From Natronomonas salsuginis (GTDB lineage Archaea; Halobacteriota; Halobacteria; Halobacteriales; Haloarculaceae): a stretch of 64,000 nt of DNA. This document shows positions 25,762-35,852 of the stretch, piece by piece. A model generated the notes under the pieces. That model had not been told where the DNA came from and made no database searches. It saw only the letters and a program-made list of their open reading frames with translations. A program made the translations under genes and the position numbers. Numbering within the stretch: the first letter of the stretch is position 1; each line of letters starts with the position of its first letter. The stretch is from assembly GCF_005239135.1 (NCBI RefSeq), contig NZ_QKNX01000006.1:1-64000 (forward strand). The letters are read 5' to 3'.

Positions 25762-27186
25762 TCAGTCGTCGGCCGGCGTGGCTTCGACTTGTTCGCTGTC
25801 CGCTTCGACGTAGTACGTCTCGATGAACTCCTCGTCGATACGGTTGAGCTCCTCTTTCGGCAGCTCGCTGAGCAGCTCCCAGGCGAGGTCGAGCGTCTCC
25901 TCGACCGTTCGGTTCGTATCGAATCCCTGTTGGACGAACTCCGCCTCGAAGGCGTCCGCGAAGTCGAGATACTTGTTGTCCCGCTCCGAAAGCGCCTCCC
26001 GACCGACGATGTTCACGAGGTCGCGGAGGTCCTCACCCTCGGCGTACGCCGCGTACGCCTGATCGGACACGTCGCCGTGGTCCTCGCGGGTGAACCCTTC
26101 ACCGATACCGTCGTCCATCAGCCGCGAGAGACTGGGCAGGACGTTGATCGGCGGCTCGATACCCTGGCTGTTGAGGTTCCGATCGATGTAGATCTGCCCC
26201 TCGGTGATGTACCCCGTCAGATCGGGAATCGGGTGCGTGTCGTCGTCGCCCGGCATCGTGAGAATCGGAATCTGGGTGACGGAGCCGTCACGACCTTCGA
26301 TCCGGCCGGCACGCTCGTACAGCTGTGCGAGGTCGGTGTACATGTACCCGGGGTAGCCACGTCGCCCTGGGACCTCCTCGCGGGCCGCACCGATCTCACG
26401 CAGCGCCTCGCAGTAGTTGGTCATATCCGTGAGGATGACCAGCACGTGGTAATCCTCCTCGAAGGCGAGATACTCGGCGGTCGTCAGCGCCATCCGCGGC
26501 GTGACGGTCCGCTCGACTGCGGGGTCGTCCGCGAGGTTCATGAAGACGACCGATCGCTCCAGCGCGCCCGTGCGCTCGAAGTCGTCCATGAACTCGTTGG
26601 CCTCCTCTTGGGTGATACCCATCGCGCCGAAGATGACCGCGAACTCCGATCCCTCGTCGTCGCCTTCTTCCTCCTCGGGCACCGACGCCTGACGGGCGAT
26701 CTGGAGCGCGAGGTCGTTGTGCGGCAGCCCCGATCCGGAGAAGATCGGCAGCTTCTGACCGCGGATAAGCGTGTTCATCCCGTCGATCGCCGAGACACCC
26801 GTCTGGATGAACTCACGCGGGTACTCCCGCGCCGTCGGGTTGATCGCTGCACCGACGATCGGTCGTTCCTCGTCGGGTTCGATTTCGGGACCGCCGTCGA
26901 TCGGCTGTCCCGATCCCGATAGGACGCGCCCGAGCAGTTCTTCGGTTAGCGGCATCTGTAGCGTTTCGCCGAGGAATCGGACAGACGAGTCGCGGTCGAT
27001 GCCCGAGGTCCCCTCGAACACCTGAATCGCGACGTATTCGGAGGTCGATTCGAGCACCTGTCCCCGGCGCGTTTCACCGTCCGGCGTCTCGATCTCGACC
27101 ATCTCGTCGTAGCCGACCGGCTCGTCGATCTCGGCGAACACCAGCGGACCGCTGATCTCCGTTATGGTCTTGTATTCTTTTTGCAT
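25762..27186 (-). CDS. atpB: A-type ATP synthase subunit B
   Basis: The 474-residue non-catalytic nucleotide-binding head subunit that alternates with A. It starts [20 protein letters not shown], has a regulatory-site region in place of a Walker A loop ([20 protein letters not shown]), [20 protein letters not shown], and the signature [24 protein letters not shown] at 27186, two bases after the atpA stop. It is the last gene of the K-E-C-F-A-B transcript. Confidence 0.97.
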   Translation of the reverse strand: MQKEYKTITEISGPLVFAEIDEPVGYDEMVEIETPDGETRRGQVLESTSEYVAIQVFEGTSGIDRDSSVRFLGETLQMPLTEELLGRVLSGSGQPIDGGPEIEPDEERPIVGAAINPTAREYPREFIQTGVSAIDGMNTLIRGQKLPIFSGSGLPHNDLALQIARQASVPEEEEGDDEGSEFAVIFGAMGITQEEANEFMDDFERTGALERSVVFMNLADDPAVERTVTPRMALTTAEYLAFEEDYHVLVILTDMTNYCEALREIGAAREEVPGRRGYPGYMYTDLAQLYERAGRIEGRDGSVTQIPILTMPGDDDTHPIPDLTGYITEGQIYIDRNLNSQGIEPPINVLPSLSRLMDDGIGEGFTREDHGDVSDQAYAAYAEGEDLRDLVNIVGREALSERDNKYLDFADAFEAEFVQQGFDTNRTVEETLDLAWELLSELPKEELNRIDEEFIETYYVEADSEQVEATPADD

Positions 27187-27188
27187 GG

Positions 27189-28946
27189 TCAGTAGAGCTC
27201 CCGGAGCTCGTCCGCAACATCGTCTTTTAGCTCTTGGATGTACTCCTCGTAGTTCTCCTGGGTGTTCATCCGGTTGAGTCGAGAGACGGAGTCGATGTCG
27301 ATGATCTCCTCGACGGGGACGCCGGCCTCGAGCGCCTCGAACGCCTCCTCGTTGAAGTGCTGAATCGACGTCAGCATGAGGTAGGTCTTCTCCGGTTCGC
27401 AGTAGGTATCCACGTCGTGGAACGCGTTCTGCTGGAGCCATCCCTCGCGGATGTAGCGGGCGACCTCGAGCGTCAGCTGCTGGTCGTCCGGCAGCGCGTC
27501 CTTCCCGACGAGCTGAACGATCTCCTGAAGCTCGCTCTCCTCGTCGAGAACGTCGACGCCCCACTGTCGAACCTCGGGGTACTCCTCCTCGACGTTCTCG
27601 CGCCACCACGGATCGAGCTGTTCGGTGTACAGCGAGTACGACTCGTTCCAGTTGATCGAGGGGAAGTGCCGCCGTTCGGCCAGGTCCGCATCGAGCGCCC
27701 AGAAGCACTTGACGATACGGAGCGTGTTCTGCGTCACCGGCTCCGAGAAGTCCCCGCCTGGCGGCGAGACCGCGCCGATCGCGGAGATCGACCCCTCGCT
27801 GCCGTTGAGGTTCTGGAACTTGCCGGCACGCTCGTAGAACTCCGAGAGGCGGGCGGCCAGATACGCCGGGTAGCCCTCCTCGCCAGGCATCTCCTCGAGT
27901 CGCGAGGAGATCTCGCGCATCGCCTCCGCCCACCGCGAGGTGGAGTCGGCCATGAGCGCCACGTCGTAGCCCATATCTCGGTAGTACTCTGCGATCGTGA
28001 TACCGGTGTACACACAGGACTCACGCGCCGCGACGGGCATGTTCGACGTGTTCGCGATGAGACACGTCCGCGACATGAGCGGTTTGCCGGTCTTCGGGTC
28101 CTCCAGTTCCGGGAAGTCCTCGATGACCTCGGTCATCTCGTTGCCGCGCTCGCCGCAGCCGACGTAGACGACGATGTCCGCGTCGGCCCACTTGGCGAGT
28201 TGGTGCTGCGTCACCGTCTTTCCAGAGCCGAACGGGCCCGGAATGGCGGCCGTCCCGCCCTTCGCGATCGGGAAGAGGCCGTCGAGGATGCGCTGACCGG
28301 AGATCAGCGGCGTCGTCGGCGTCTCCTTTTCCACCGTCGGGCGGGGTTCACGGACCGGCCACTCCTGGCGCATCGCGATCTCCTCGCCGTTGTCGAGTTC
28401 GGCGACCGTCTCGTCGACGGTGAAGTTCCCCGACTCGATGGCGGCGACCTCGCCGCCCTCGTAGCCCGGCGGCACCAACACTTTGTGGTCGATGCTCTCG
28501 GTCTCGGGGACGATGCCGACGACGTCGCCGGCGGTAACCTCGTCGCCGACCTCGACCTCGGGGTGGAACTCCCAGGTCTTCTCGAGGTCGATGCCGGGCG
28601 CGTCGACACCGCGGTCGAGGAACGCCCCCATCTTCTCTTCGAGAACGTCCAGCGGACGCTGGACGCCGTCGTAGATACTGTCCAACATACCCGGACCGAG
28701 ATCGACCGACAGCGGCTCGCCGGTGTTCTCGACCGGTTCGCCCGGTGCGACGTCGGAGGTCTCCTCGTACACCTGAATGGTGGTCAGATCGCCTTCGATC
28801 TCGATGACCTCGCCCATCAGCCCTTCCTCGCCGACGTAGACGACATCGTTCATCCGGGCACCGAGATCGACCGCGGTCACGACGGGACCGCTGACGCTCT
28901 CGATCACGCCCTCGTCTGTGGTTTCGCTTGCAGTTGCTTGACTCAT
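27189..28946 (-). CDS. atpA: A-type ATP synthase catalytic subunit A
   Basis: The 585-residue catalytic subunit that makes or hydrolyses ATP in the A3B3 head. It has Walker [16 protein letters not shown], Walker B-like [18 protein letters not shown], the bulge-domain non-homologous region typical of A subunits, and the C-terminal half [20 protein letters not shown]. No intein interrupts the P-loop. It is separated by two bases from atpF upstream and by two from atpB downstream. Confidence 0.98.
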   Translation of the reverse strand: MSQATASETTDEGVIESVSGPVVTAVDLGARMNDVVYVGEEGLMGEVIEIEGDLTTIQVYEETSDVAPGEPVENTGEPLSVDLGPGMLDSIYDGVQRPLDVLEEKMGAFLDRGVDAPGIDLEKTWEFHPEVEVGDEVTAGDVVGIVPETESIDHKVLVPPGYEGGEVAAIESGNFTVDETVAELDNGEEIAMRQEWPVREPRPTVEKETPTTPLISGQRILDGLFPIAKGGTAAIPGPFGSGKTVTQHQLAKWADADIVVYVGCGERGNEMTEVIEDFPELEDPKTGKPLMSRTCLIANTSNMPVAARESCVYTGITIAEYYRDMGYDVALMADSTSRWAEAMREISSRLEEMPGEEGYPAYLAARLSEFYERAGKFQNLNGSEGSISAIGAVSPPGGDFSEPVTQNTLRIVKCFWALDADLAERRHFPSINWNESYSLYTEQLDPWWRENVEEEYPEVRQWGVDVLDEESELQEIVQLVGKDALPDDQQLTLEVARYIREGWLQQNAFHDVDTYCEPEKTYLMLTSIQHFNEEAFEALEAGVPVEEIIDIDSVSRLNRMNTQENYEEYIQELKDDVADELRELY

Positions 28947-28948
28947 GA

Positions 28949-29269
28949 TTACTCGTCCATCAGGTCGATGCCGATGGCGCGTTTGATCTGCTCGCGCAGA
29001 TTACCCGAACCGGCGCCGCCACCCAGCGTGACGACGACCGGCTCGACACTCGTTTCGACCCGCTGTCGAACTGTACGTGAGAGATACTCGAAGTCCTCAT
29101 CGTGCATGACGACGATTCCGACGCCCTCGTCTTCCAGCACCGAGGTGATGGCGTCGTCGAGTTTCTTGGACTTCTCGTCGTCCGGCACGCTCTCGAAACG
29201 GCGGACACCGGCGAGACGAAAGCCCGTCGTGAAGTCCGGGCTGCCGACGACGGCGATTTCCTCGCTCAT
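28949..29269 (-). CDS. atpF: A-type ATP synthase subunit F
   Basis: The 106-residue CheY-like central-stalk subunit that contacts D ([20 protein letters not shown], then [20 protein letters not shown]). ATG at 29269, overlapping the atpC stop by four bases, which indicates translational coupling. Confidence 0.95.
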   Translation of the reverse strand: MSEEIAVVGSPDFTTGFRLAGVRRFESVPDDEKSKKLDDAITSVLEDEGVGIVVMHDEDFEYLSRTVRQRVETSVEPVVVTLGGGAGSGNLREQIKRAIGIDLMDE

Positions 29270-30324
29270 TGTACCAGCTCCTCTTCGATCTCGTCGACGG
29301 GAATCCCGGCTTCGCGGCCGCGGGCGATCGCTCGGATGTTCTCGATCTCGCGCTCCTTCGCGAGCACGTACGAGAGTACCGGACAGATCGACAGCGGGTA
29401 CCGGTTCGACAGCTTCTCGGAGTACTCGAGCAGCGCCGAATTCAGTGCGTGTTCGAACCCGATGAGACTCTCCGCGTTCTCGAGTTCGTCGAGCGCCTCG
29501 GTGAGGTCGTTCCCGTAGCTGCTCTCGCGGATCGCCGTCACCAACTCGTCGGGGTTCGACGCGAGCTGTCGGAGCTCCTCGCCGCCGAAGAGCCGCCCGC
29601 CGTCGATGAAGTACTCCGCCGGATCGATGTCCGCGCCGCTGCGCGCGATCCGCAGTGCGTTCCGGAGGTTTCGGAAGTCGATCTCCGCCTCCAGGAACTC
29701 CCGGTACAGCGCGTTCGGCGTGTCCGGCTCCGGCTGCCCGACGTCGTCGAGCAGGTGCGCGAAGAAGGCTCGATCGACCGCGTTTTCGAGCGGAACGAGC
29801 ACGTCGGCGCTCTCGAAATCCTCGTAGGCGTCTTCCAGCGCGTCGCCGAAGATCGTCCCCGAGAGCGCCTCGGTGGCGTCCTCGATGCTCGTCGCCTCGA
29901 GGAGCCGATCGAGCGTCGCTCCGGCGAACTCGCCAGTCCGGATGAGGTCGTCTTCGACCTCCTCGCGGGGGGCATCCGTGTAGATGCCGCGAATGACCGT
30001 CTTGACGTTCCACGCGTCGAACTTCCGGAGGTAGTTCGCGATGTACTCGTACAGCGACCCGTCCGCCCACGTCAACAGGTCGTCGAAGTGCTTCGAGAGG
30101 TTCCGGTTCAACGCGTACTCGATGAGATCGACGCCAGAGTGGCGGGCACCCAACGCGTTCATCTCCGTCTCGTACTCAGTGTCCTCCATGAACCGGGCGA
30201 TCTCGCTCGGTCCCATCCGGACCAGCTTTCGGTAATCGTCGGCGTCGAACAGCTTCGCTCGCCGCGACCGAACTCTCGCGGTGACGTATTCGTAGTTTGA
30301 ACTCCCTTCGGTTTTGACGCTCAT
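29266..30324 (-). CDS. atpC: A-type ATP synthase subunit C
   Basis: The 352-residue V-type d-like socket subunit that connects the central stalk to the proteolipid ring. It is mainly helical; the start NYEYVTARVRSRRAKLFDAD and the repeated three-domain helical pattern are typical (e.g. SLYEYIANYLRKFDAWNVKT). It overlaps atpE upstream and atpF downstream by four bases each. Confidence 0.95.
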   Translation of the reverse strand: MSVKTEGSSNYEYVTARVRSRRAKLFDADDYRKLVRMGPSEIARFMEDTEYETEMNALGARHSGVDLIEYALNRNLSKHFDDLLTWADGSLYEYIANYLRKFDAWNVKTVIRGIYTDAPREEVEDDLIRTGEFAGATLDRLLEATSIEDATEALSGTIFGDALEDAYEDFESADVLVPLENAVDRAFFAHLLDDVGQPEPDTPNALYREFLEAEIDFRNLRNALRIARSGADIDPAEYFIDGGRLFGGEELRQLASNPDELVTAIRESSYGNDLTEALDELENAESLIGFEHALNSALLEYSEKLSNRYPLSICPVLSYVLAKEREIENIRAIARGREAGIPVDEIEEELVQ

Positions 30325-30899
30325 TCTTCGAAGAGGCGCGCGCTGATCTCGCGCAGGTTCTCCTCCCAGACGTCCTCGAGGACGGAGTCGAACGTGTTGT
30401 TCACTCGGACGCGCGACTCGTCGGATTCGACGACGATGCCGCCGAGGCAGTCGATCGGCTCGCCGACCTCGAAACCGTCGTAGTCCGCGACGATCGACTC
30501 CAGGAGCTCCGCGTCGCCTTCGGCGCCGCGAACGCGGACCGACTCCGCGTCGAACTCCTCGGCTGCGGCGTCCAAAAGCGATCGTGTCAGCTCCTCGCGC
30601 TCGTCGCCCTCGAGACTCTCGATCTGTGCTTCGACATCGTCGTGGACCTCCTCGAGGATTTCCCGACGCGCTTCGAGGCGAGCCTGCTTCGCCTCGAGCT
30701 TCGCGCCCGAAAGCTCCTGTTCGCGCTCTTGTTCGATCGCCCGCTCGACCTCGCGTTCGGCGTCGGAGACGATCTCCTCCGCGTCGCGCTCGGCCTCTGA
30801 GACGATCTCGTCGGCGCGCTCTTCCCCCGCCTCGCGTGTCTCGTCAGCGCGCGCGCGGGCTTCATCTCGGATGTCCTCTACGACCGTATCAAGGCTCAT
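30321..30899 (-). CDS. atpE: A-type ATP synthase subunit E
   Basis: A 192-residue peripheral-stalk subunit. An N-terminal coiled coil extends to about residue 100 (RARADETREAGEERADEIVS), with a globular C-terminal domain ending GGIVVESDESRVRVNNTFDS. It pairs with subunit H in the stator. It overlaps atpC by four bases and follows the proteolipid gene by 23 bases. Confidence 0.95.
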   Translation of the reverse strand: MSLDTVVEDIRDEARARADETREAGEERADEIVSEAERDAEEIVSDAEREVERAIEQEREQELSGAKLEAKQARLEARREILEEVHDDVEAQIESLEGDEREELTRSLLDAAAEEFDAESVRVRGAEGDAELLESIVADYDGFEVGEPIDCLGGIVVESDESRVRVNNTFDSVLEDVWEENLREISARLFEE

Positions 30900-30922
30900 T
30901 GTTTGGAAAAGTTGGGTGTGGT

Positions 30923-31171
30923 TTAGACCACGAAGACGACGACCAGCGCCAGAATGACCAGTGTTTCCGGCAGGACCGTCAGGATGAGCCCTCGACCGAA
31001 AAGGTCCTCGTTCTCGGCCATCGCGCCGACCGCGGCGGCACCGATGCCGCGCTCCGCGTAGCCCGCACCGAACGCGGCGAGACCGACCGCAAGCGCGGCC
31101 GCTGCCGAGGGTTCCGTGAACGCTCCTTGGAGTGGTGCAACACTGCTTAGGGCAGTAGCAAGTTCAAACAT
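30923..31171 (-). CDS. atpK: A-type ATP synthase proteolipid subunit K (c-ring)
   Basis: An 82-residue ring subunit with two membrane helices (AAALAVGLAAFGAGYAERGI and LILTVLPETLVILALVVVFV) and an ion-binding carboxylate in LPETLVILA of the second helix. It is single-hairpin length, unlike the multi-hairpin proteolipids of some methanogens. First gene of the K-E-C-F-A-B run, with its own promoter element upstream. Confidence 0.95.
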   Translation of the reverse strand: MFELATALSSVAPLQGAFTEPSAAAALAVGLAAFGAGYAERGIGAAAVGAMAENEDLFGRGLILTVLPETLVILALVVVFVV

Positions 31172-31233
31172 GGTTTGTGTTCAGTTGGTATGGATTGACT
31201 GCTATCCGAACAGTCCGATATGTTCGCAGAGAC

Positions 31234-31243
31234 TTCATAAAAC
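31234..31243 (-). promoter_or_regulatory. TATA box before atpK
   Basis: Minus-strand GTTTTATGAA lies about 65-70 bases upstream of the atpK ATG (31171) and would give a leader of about 40 bases. It separates K-E-C-F-A-B from H-I. Confidence 0.5.
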
Positions 31244-31311
31244 TTCCCAAACGCCGATGAGAGCCGCCGTCACTATGCGTTGGTGATTCGCACAGCTCTC
31301 GGGACGGACAC

Positions 31312-31317
31312 AAAAAA
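31312..31317 (-). terminator. T-run terminator after atpI
   Basis: Six Ts on the minus strand 18-23 bases past the atpI stop, consistent with archaeal oligo-T termination of the H-I transcript. Confidence 0.55.
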
Positions 31318-31334
31318 GAAGTACTGACGTGGGT

Positions 31335-33542
31335 TCAGTCTTCGGTCGTGTATCTCCGCTCGTAGCCGAACGGACTGTAGGGCTTGCCGCCGCCCTCGTA
31401 GAACTTGTTGAAGAACTCGACGTACTCGAGACGGATTCCCTGTAGACCCGCGCTCGTGATGCCGAGCAGGAGCACGAGGACGTGCCCGACGACGAAGATG
31501 AGCGCCCCGGCGAGGATCGCGACGACGAACATCGCGCCCTCGGCACCGTTGAGCAGGCCGCTGAACATGATGTCACCGTGGACCTGATCGAGGCTGTCGT
31601 AGTTGTTGTAGATGAAGTGGACGCCGCCTTCGGAGTCCTGGTAGGCACCGAGGACGAGCAGGTTGACCACGAACGCCATCCCGGCCTTCGCGAGCAGAAC
31701 TGCGGCAATCCGGGTGTACGAGAGTACGTTCACGAAGACGTTCAGGCTCTCGAGGAGTCCGATCCCGCCCTCCCCGTAGACCAAGAGCGCGAGGCCGATC
31801 AGGCCGATGACGCCCGCGGCGATGCCGACCGTCTCGGAGAAGCCGGCGAACCCGAGCTCGTAGGCGACCTCCTGGGCACCGACCGTGTTTCCGGCGACGG
31901 TCGCGCCCTCGGCGTTGAACGTGGTGAAGAGCAGGTTCGGCTTGACCGACTGCAGGTGCGTGCTGAACACCCAGATCCACGCGCCCAACATGAGCATGAG
32001 CCACGAGACGTTCTCGGTGACGGCGTCGGCGATGCCGTGGCTGAGGTCGTCGAGGAAGCCGAAGACGTATCCGATCGACAGATGCAGCAGCCCAATCACC
32101 AGACTGATGACGAGCCACGCCCACGCGAACGCGATGCTCGCGGGTTCGAGCCCCTTGTCCATCGGTGCGCCCGGATGGCCGGTGATGGCCTCTCCGAGCC
32201 CGCCCTCGTAGCCCCAGACGACGTAGCCGAGTTCGTGCAGGCCGAAGAACTCGCCGTACAACACGCCGAAGATCGTCGTACAGATCCCGGCCCAGATAGC
32301 GACGCCACCGAGACTTCTGAATCCGGCGCTGTCGAACTTCGCCATCAGGAACCACCCCATCAGCATGTAGAGGATGCCGTATCCGACGTCGCCGATCATG
32401 AACCCGAAGAAGATCGGGAACGTGAGGAACAACACGAGCGTCGGATCGAGTTCGCTGTACTTCGGTCGGTTGATGACGCCGACCAGCATCTCGAACGGTT
32501 TGGCACCCGGACGGTTGTCCTGGATGACCGGCGGCGATCCGCCGCTCATCTCGTGTCCGCCGTCGGCGACCGCCTCGCCCTCGTGGCCCTCGTCGAGCTC
32601 CTCGCGGTCGTGCGCGTGGCCGTCCTCGTAGGACGCCCGTTCGAGTTCGTCGACCTCGACGTGATCGCCGACGCGGGTATCGAGCGTCTCGACGAGGTCG
32701 GTGACCTGTTCGCTGGGGATCCACCCCTCCGCGACGAAGGCGTTCTCCGTCATCGCGAACGTCAGCGGCGCTTCCCGTTTTTGCACTTCGATCGAGAGCT
32801 TCTCCTCGGCGGCGAGCAGGAAGCCCGCGACCTCGTGTTTCAGCTCCGCCAACCGGCTCTCGACCGTCTCGAGTTCGGATTCGAGGCCCTGTCTCGTGTG
32901 GGTCAGTTCCTCGACATAAGCCTCGGGGCTCGTGGCCCCGTCACCGTCCCCGAGGTCCGGGATCCCGTACTCGGTGAACGGCGTGCCGACGAGCGCGTCC
33001 TCGATGTCGACATCGGGGTACACGAACAGCGCGACGTAGTTGTCGTCCGTGTATAGCTCGTAGCTATCGACTTCCTCGGACGCCGCGAGCGACGACTCGA
33101 TTTCGTCAGCGTCGCCCTCACCGACCGCGACGGTCAGCGAATCGTATCCCGACAACAGATCCAGGTCAATCCCGAGCGCGGCAAACGGCCGTGTCGAGTC
33201 GATCTGCTCCTCGATCTCGCGTATCTGGGCTTCCAGCTCCGAGCGTCGATCGTCGAGTTCGTTGACGCGCGTGCGAGTCTCTTCGAGCTCCGATTCGAGC
33301 TCGTCGTCGTCGATGATCCGGGTTCGTCCGGCGTCCTCCTCGTCGATACCAAGGGTGCTTTCGAGCGCGCGCACCGTGACGAGCTTCCCGGCGGCGTCCT
33401 CGGCCCCCTCGATCGGGTCGCCCGGCGAGAACCCCTCCCAGCTGCCGTCGTAGTCGGTGACGTGAACCAGGTTCAACTCGTGGACGGCCTCGATGGTCTC
33501 GTCCATCACGCGCTTGGATCCCGTTACCGAGACCCGGCTCAT
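31335..33542 (-). CDS. atpI: A-type ATP synthase membrane subunit I
   Basis: A 735-residue stator subunit forming the proton half-channels next to the K ring. The N-terminal half is a long coiled-coil cytoplasmic arm (LESELEETRTRVNELDDRRS). The C-terminal half has multiple membrane helices (IGDVGYGILYMLMGWFLMAK, VISLVIGLLHLSIGYVFGFL, SVSTLSYTRIAAV-type sequence SYTRIAAVLLAKAGMAFVVN). Start chosen at ATG 33542 (MSRVSVTGSKRVMDETI), four bases after the atpH stop; ATG 33566 would overlap atpH. Confidence 0.95.
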   Translation of the reverse strand: MSRVSVTGSKRVMDETIEAVHELNLVHVTDYDGSWEGFSPGDPIEGAEDAAGKLVTVRALESTLGIDEEDAGRTRIIDDDELESELEETRTRVNELDDRRSELEAQIREIEEQIDSTRPFAALGIDLDLLSGYDSLTVAVGEGDADEIESSLAASEEVDSYELYTDDNYVALFVYPDVDIEDALVGTPFTEYGIPDLGDGDGATSPEAYVEELTHTRQGLESELETVESRLAELKHEVAGFLLAAEEKLSIEVQKREAPLTFAMTENAFVAEGWIPSEQVTDLVETLDTRVGDHVEVDELERASYEDGHAHDREELDEGHEGEAVADGGHEMSGGSPPVIQDNRPGAKPFEMLVGVINRPKYSELDPTLVLFLTFPIFFGFMIGDVGYGILYMLMGWFLMAKFDSAGFRSLGGVAIWAGICTTIFGVLYGEFFGLHELGYVVWGYEGGLGEAITGHPGAPMDKGLEPASIAFAWAWLVISLVIGLLHLSIGYVFGFLDDLSHGIADAVTENVSWLMLMLGAWIWVFSTHLQSVKPNLLFTTFNAEGATVAGNTVGAQEVAYELGFAGFSETVGIAAGVIGLIGLALLVYGEGGIGLLESLNVFVNVLSYTRIAAVLLAKAGMAFVVNLLVLGAYQDSEGGVHFIYNNYDSLDQVHGDIMFSGLLNGAEGAMFVVAILAGALIFVVGHVLVLLLGITSAGLQGIRLEYVEFFNKFYEGGGKPYSPFGYERRYTTED

Positions 33543-33546
33543 CCGT

Positions 33547-33885
33547 TTAGGTCTGAGACTGGACATCCACCGCCTCCTTGAACAGATCGACCGTGTATTC
33601 GACTACCTCCGTTCGGTTCTCCGCGGCGCGCGATTCGAGCGCCTCGCGTTCGGCGTCACCCTCGGCAAGGATCTCCTCCCGCTCGGCTTCGATCTCCTCG
33701 CGGGCGTCCTCGAGGCGCTCTTCTTTGAGCGATTGTGCCTCCTCCTGGGCGTTCTCCCGGATGCTATCGGCCTCTGATCGCGCCTCGGCGATGCGCTCCT
33801 CGCGCTCGGCCTCTGCCTCGGCGACGATGTCGTCGGCCTCCTCCTCGGCCTCTTTGATTCGGTCAAGAACCTCTGGCCTGGCCAT
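33547..33885 (-). CDS. atpH: A-type ATP synthase subunit H
   Basis: A 112-residue coiled-coil peripheral-stalk protein (ARPEVLDRIKEAEEEADDIV, shown in part, then LEDAREEIEAEREEILAEGD) rich in Ala, Glu and Arg heptads. It pairs with subunit E in the stator. It is first in the H-I transcript, 123 bases after eif6. Confidence 0.92.
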   Translation of the reverse strand: MARPEVLDRIKEAEEEADDIVAEAEAEREERIAEARSEADSIRENAQEEAQSLKEERLEDAREEIEAEREEILAEGDAEREALESRAAENRTEVVEYTVDLFKEAVDVQSQT

Positions 33886-34008
33886 AGTTATATCATCAGA
33901 CGCTTCGGAAAGCGGCTATTTGGTAGTTGCGAAACGGATTTGGGAGTTTCGCCGATCGGTTCGGCGTTGCAGCCGCTCGAATCGTCCGAAAAAATCGGCC
34001 GTTGGCGA

Positions 34009-34674
34009 CTACTCGATGTAGCCGAGGGCGTCCTCGATGCGGCCCAACTCCGGTCCGGTCGTCTCCGAGCCCGCGACGTATCCGTTGCTGTTCGCGATCA
34101 GCCCGGAGCCGACGAGCGGGCCGCCGTAGTTGATCGTCCCGATGTCGGCGTAGACGCCGAACAGTTCCTCCAGAAAGTCGAGCGTCTCGTCGGTCGTCTT
34201 GGGGTGACACAGAACGCCCTTGTTCGTGACCGCCGCCGCGGTCCCGACGGTTCGAACGTCCGCGATCATCCCGCGCTCCACCGGCACGTTGAGCGTGTCG
34301 CGCACCGCCTGAACGGCTTTTCGGGAGAGATCGGGATGAACGAAGGCTCCGTGATCGTTCGCCAACACGACGTTCCCGGCGGCGTTGATCCGTCCCGGCA
34401 GTTCGCCGACCGTGAGGTCCGTCCCCCTCTCGATCCGCTCGCGCTCGCGGTCCGTGATCCGCTCGCTGACGAGCAGCCCGTTCTCGTTGCCGACGGCGAG
34501 CGAGCCGACCGTGCCGGAGCCGGCGACCGTCGTCGGCACTGCCGGCACCTCGAGTTCGGCCTCGAAATCCGAGCGCAGCGACTCCTCGATATCCGGGCGA
34601 ACGAGCAGACAATCGTCGGTTGCACGCCCGAAGACGCCGACGTATGCGGATCCGGAGAGCGCCGCGCGGAGCAC
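34009..34674 (-). CDS. eif6: Translation initiation factor aIF6
   Basis: A 221-residue five-fold pentein protein that binds the large ribosomal subunit and prevents premature joining. Repeated elements [40 protein letters not shown] and [20 protein letters not shown] show the internal pseudo-repeat. A GTG start at 34674 lies two bases before the end of rpl31e, so the three ribosomal genes form one transcript. A longer ATG reading frame overlapping rpl31e was rejected. Confidence 0.96.
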   Translation of the reverse strand: MLRAALSGSAYVGVFGRATDDCLLVRPDIEESLRSDFEAELEVPAVPTTVAGSGTVGSLAVGNENGLLVSERITDRERERIERGTDLTVGELPGRINAAGNVVLANDHGAFVHPDLSRKAVQAVRDTLNVPVERGMIADVRTVGTAAAVTNKGVLCHPKTTDETLDFLEELFGVYADIGTINYGGPLVGSGLIANSNGYVAGSETTGPELGRIEDALGYIE

Positions 34675-34675
34675 G

Positions 34676-34948
34676 TTATGCGGTCTCTGCTTCGACGACG
34701 GCCTCGCCTTCCTCCTCGAAGCGGGCCGCTCGAACGCGGAGTTTCCGCGGGGGTTTCGCCCGCCCGCGCTCCCAGACCGCTTCGTTGATCGAGGGGTCAA
34801 GTCGGACGGAGTCCTCGTCGACTTTGAAGTGCTGAGCGAGGTGCGACCGGACGAGGCCCATCGCCTGGTCCGCGCGGTCGGTGTTCGAGCCGGCGAGGAC
34901 GTCTCGGAGCGGGACGGTCATGACGCGCTCGTCGAATTCGGCGCTCAT
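34676..34948 (-). CDS. rpl31e: Ribosomal protein L31e
   Basis: A 90-residue large-subunit protein near the exit tunnel, starting [20 protein letters not shown], with the family core [20 protein letters not shown]. It overlaps rpl39e by four bases and is followed by eif6 after one base. Confidence 0.97.
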   Translation of the reverse strand: MSAEFDERVMTVPLRDVLAGSNTDRADQAMGLVRSHLAQHFKVDEDSVRLDPSINEAVWERGRAKPPRKLRVRAARFEEEGEAVVEAETA

Positions 34949-35097
34949 TCGTCAGTGTCACTCCGACGCCAGTTCCGGCGCTTGTGGTTCCGCATCGTGT
35001 CGCGGTCCGTCTTCATGATGACCCACGCGGGAACGCGGCTGTTCTGACGCTCCAGCTTCGCGAGCCGCTTCTTCTTGGCCTTCGATTTTTTACCCAT
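34945..35097 (-). CDS. rpl39e: Ribosomal protein L39e
   Basis: A 50-residue highly basic protein lining the peptide exit tunnel ([20 protein letters not shown], then [16 protein letters not shown]). ATG at 35097 with a TTTAAA box about 28 bases upstream. First gene of rpl39e-rpl31e-eif6. Confidence 0.97.
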   Translation of the reverse strand: MGKKSKAKKKRLAKLERQNSRVPAWVIMKTDRDTMRNHKRRNWRRSDTDE

Positions 35098-35122
35098 AGT
35101 GGAGCATAGTTCCGTCGGAGCG

Positions 35123-35128
35123 TTTAAA
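35123..35128 (-). promoter_or_regulatory. TATA box of rpl39e operon
   Basis: TTTAAA, centred 28 bases before the rpl39e ATG; the 67-base repeat array begins 17 bases further upstream. Confidence 0.65.
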
Positions 35129-35145
35129 TTCTTGTTCCTTTGGGT

Positions 35146-35332
35146 GCGAGACTCCGAGTGTAATCGAGGAGTCTCGGAAAGGCGAGCGGAGAGCGAATGC
35201 GACCCGCGAGATGCGAGACTCCGAGTGTAATCGAGGAGTCTCGGAAAGACGAGCGGAGAGCGAATGCGACCCGCGAGATGCGAGACTCCGAGTGTAATCG
35301 AGGAGTCTCGGAAAGACGAGCGGAGAGCGAAT
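35146..35332. repeat. Three tandem 67-base repeats each with a hairpin
   Basis: Units begin at 35146, 35213 and 35280 (third unit about 53 bases). Units are nearly identical. Each contains a 9-base inverted repeat CGAGACTCC / GGAGTCTCG around a 12-13-base loop. They sit immediately upstream of the rpl39e TATA. There are no spacers, so this is not a CRISPR. The remaining gap to 35441 shows nothing else. Confidence 0.92.
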
Positions 35333-35441
35333 CCACACCTACCGAAAGACAGCTCCCGAAATCGTGAGTGGATTATATTGCATTTTATAGCCAATACTGG
35401 GGTTGGGTGAGCTAATTCTCGTCCCGAACGAGGCGCCTCGG

Positions 35442-35852
35442 TCAGTTCTCGGCCGCCGCCGCCGGCGGTTCGTCGATCTCCTTCTGATACTTTTTGCGGA
35501 ACTCGCCGATGAGTTGTCCCATCTTGGCGTACCAGTCGTTGAGCATCCGTTGCATGTCGTCGGCGATCTCGTCGGGGTCTGTCGGCCGGAACACGTGGTA
35601 GTAGCCGCCCTGATCGTAGTTGACCTGCTCTTTTTGCACGAATCCGCTCTGGAGTAACCGCTGGATCGAACGGTAGGCCGTCGATCGTTCTCGGTCGACG
35701 GCTTCGGCGATCTCGTCGACGGTGAGCGGTCCCGACGCCTCCGTCAGTACCTTGAATATCTCCTTGTCGAGCCCCTTCAGTCCGTGAATACATTCGAGCA
35801 GGCCCTCACACTGCATGTCCTGCTTGAGGTATTCGCTCATTGCGTCCGCCAT
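35442..35852 (-). CDS. TrmB-family transcriptional regulator
   Basis: A 136-residue winged-helix regulator. The HTH is [20 protein letters not shown] with wing [19 protein letters not shown], followed by a helical tail ([20 protein letters not shown]) and an Ala-rich end. The short length means it lacks the sugar-binding domain of full TrmB. The start at ATG 35852 (MADAMSEYL) is supported by a minus-strand ACTTATCA TATA about 30 bases upstream; ATG 35840 is an alternative. Divergent from the wHTH regulator at 36027, sharing a 174-base promoter region. Confidence 0.85.
   Translation of the reverse strand: MADAMSEYLKQDMQCEGLLECIHGLKGLDKEIFKVLTEASGPLTVDEIAEAVDRERSTAYRSIQRLLQSGFVQKEQVNYDQGGYYHVFRPTDPDEIADDMQRMLNDWYAKMGQLIGEFRKKYQKEIDEPPAAAAEN

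Noticed and set aside
27234-29465. 743-codon plus-strand open frame opposite atpA/F
   Set aside because: Antisense shadow of highly conserved ATPase genes; no promoter or homologous domain.
35146-35332. CRISPR array
   Set aside because: The 67-base units are directly abutting with no unique spacers, the inverted repeat is internal to each unit, and there are no cas genes in the window.
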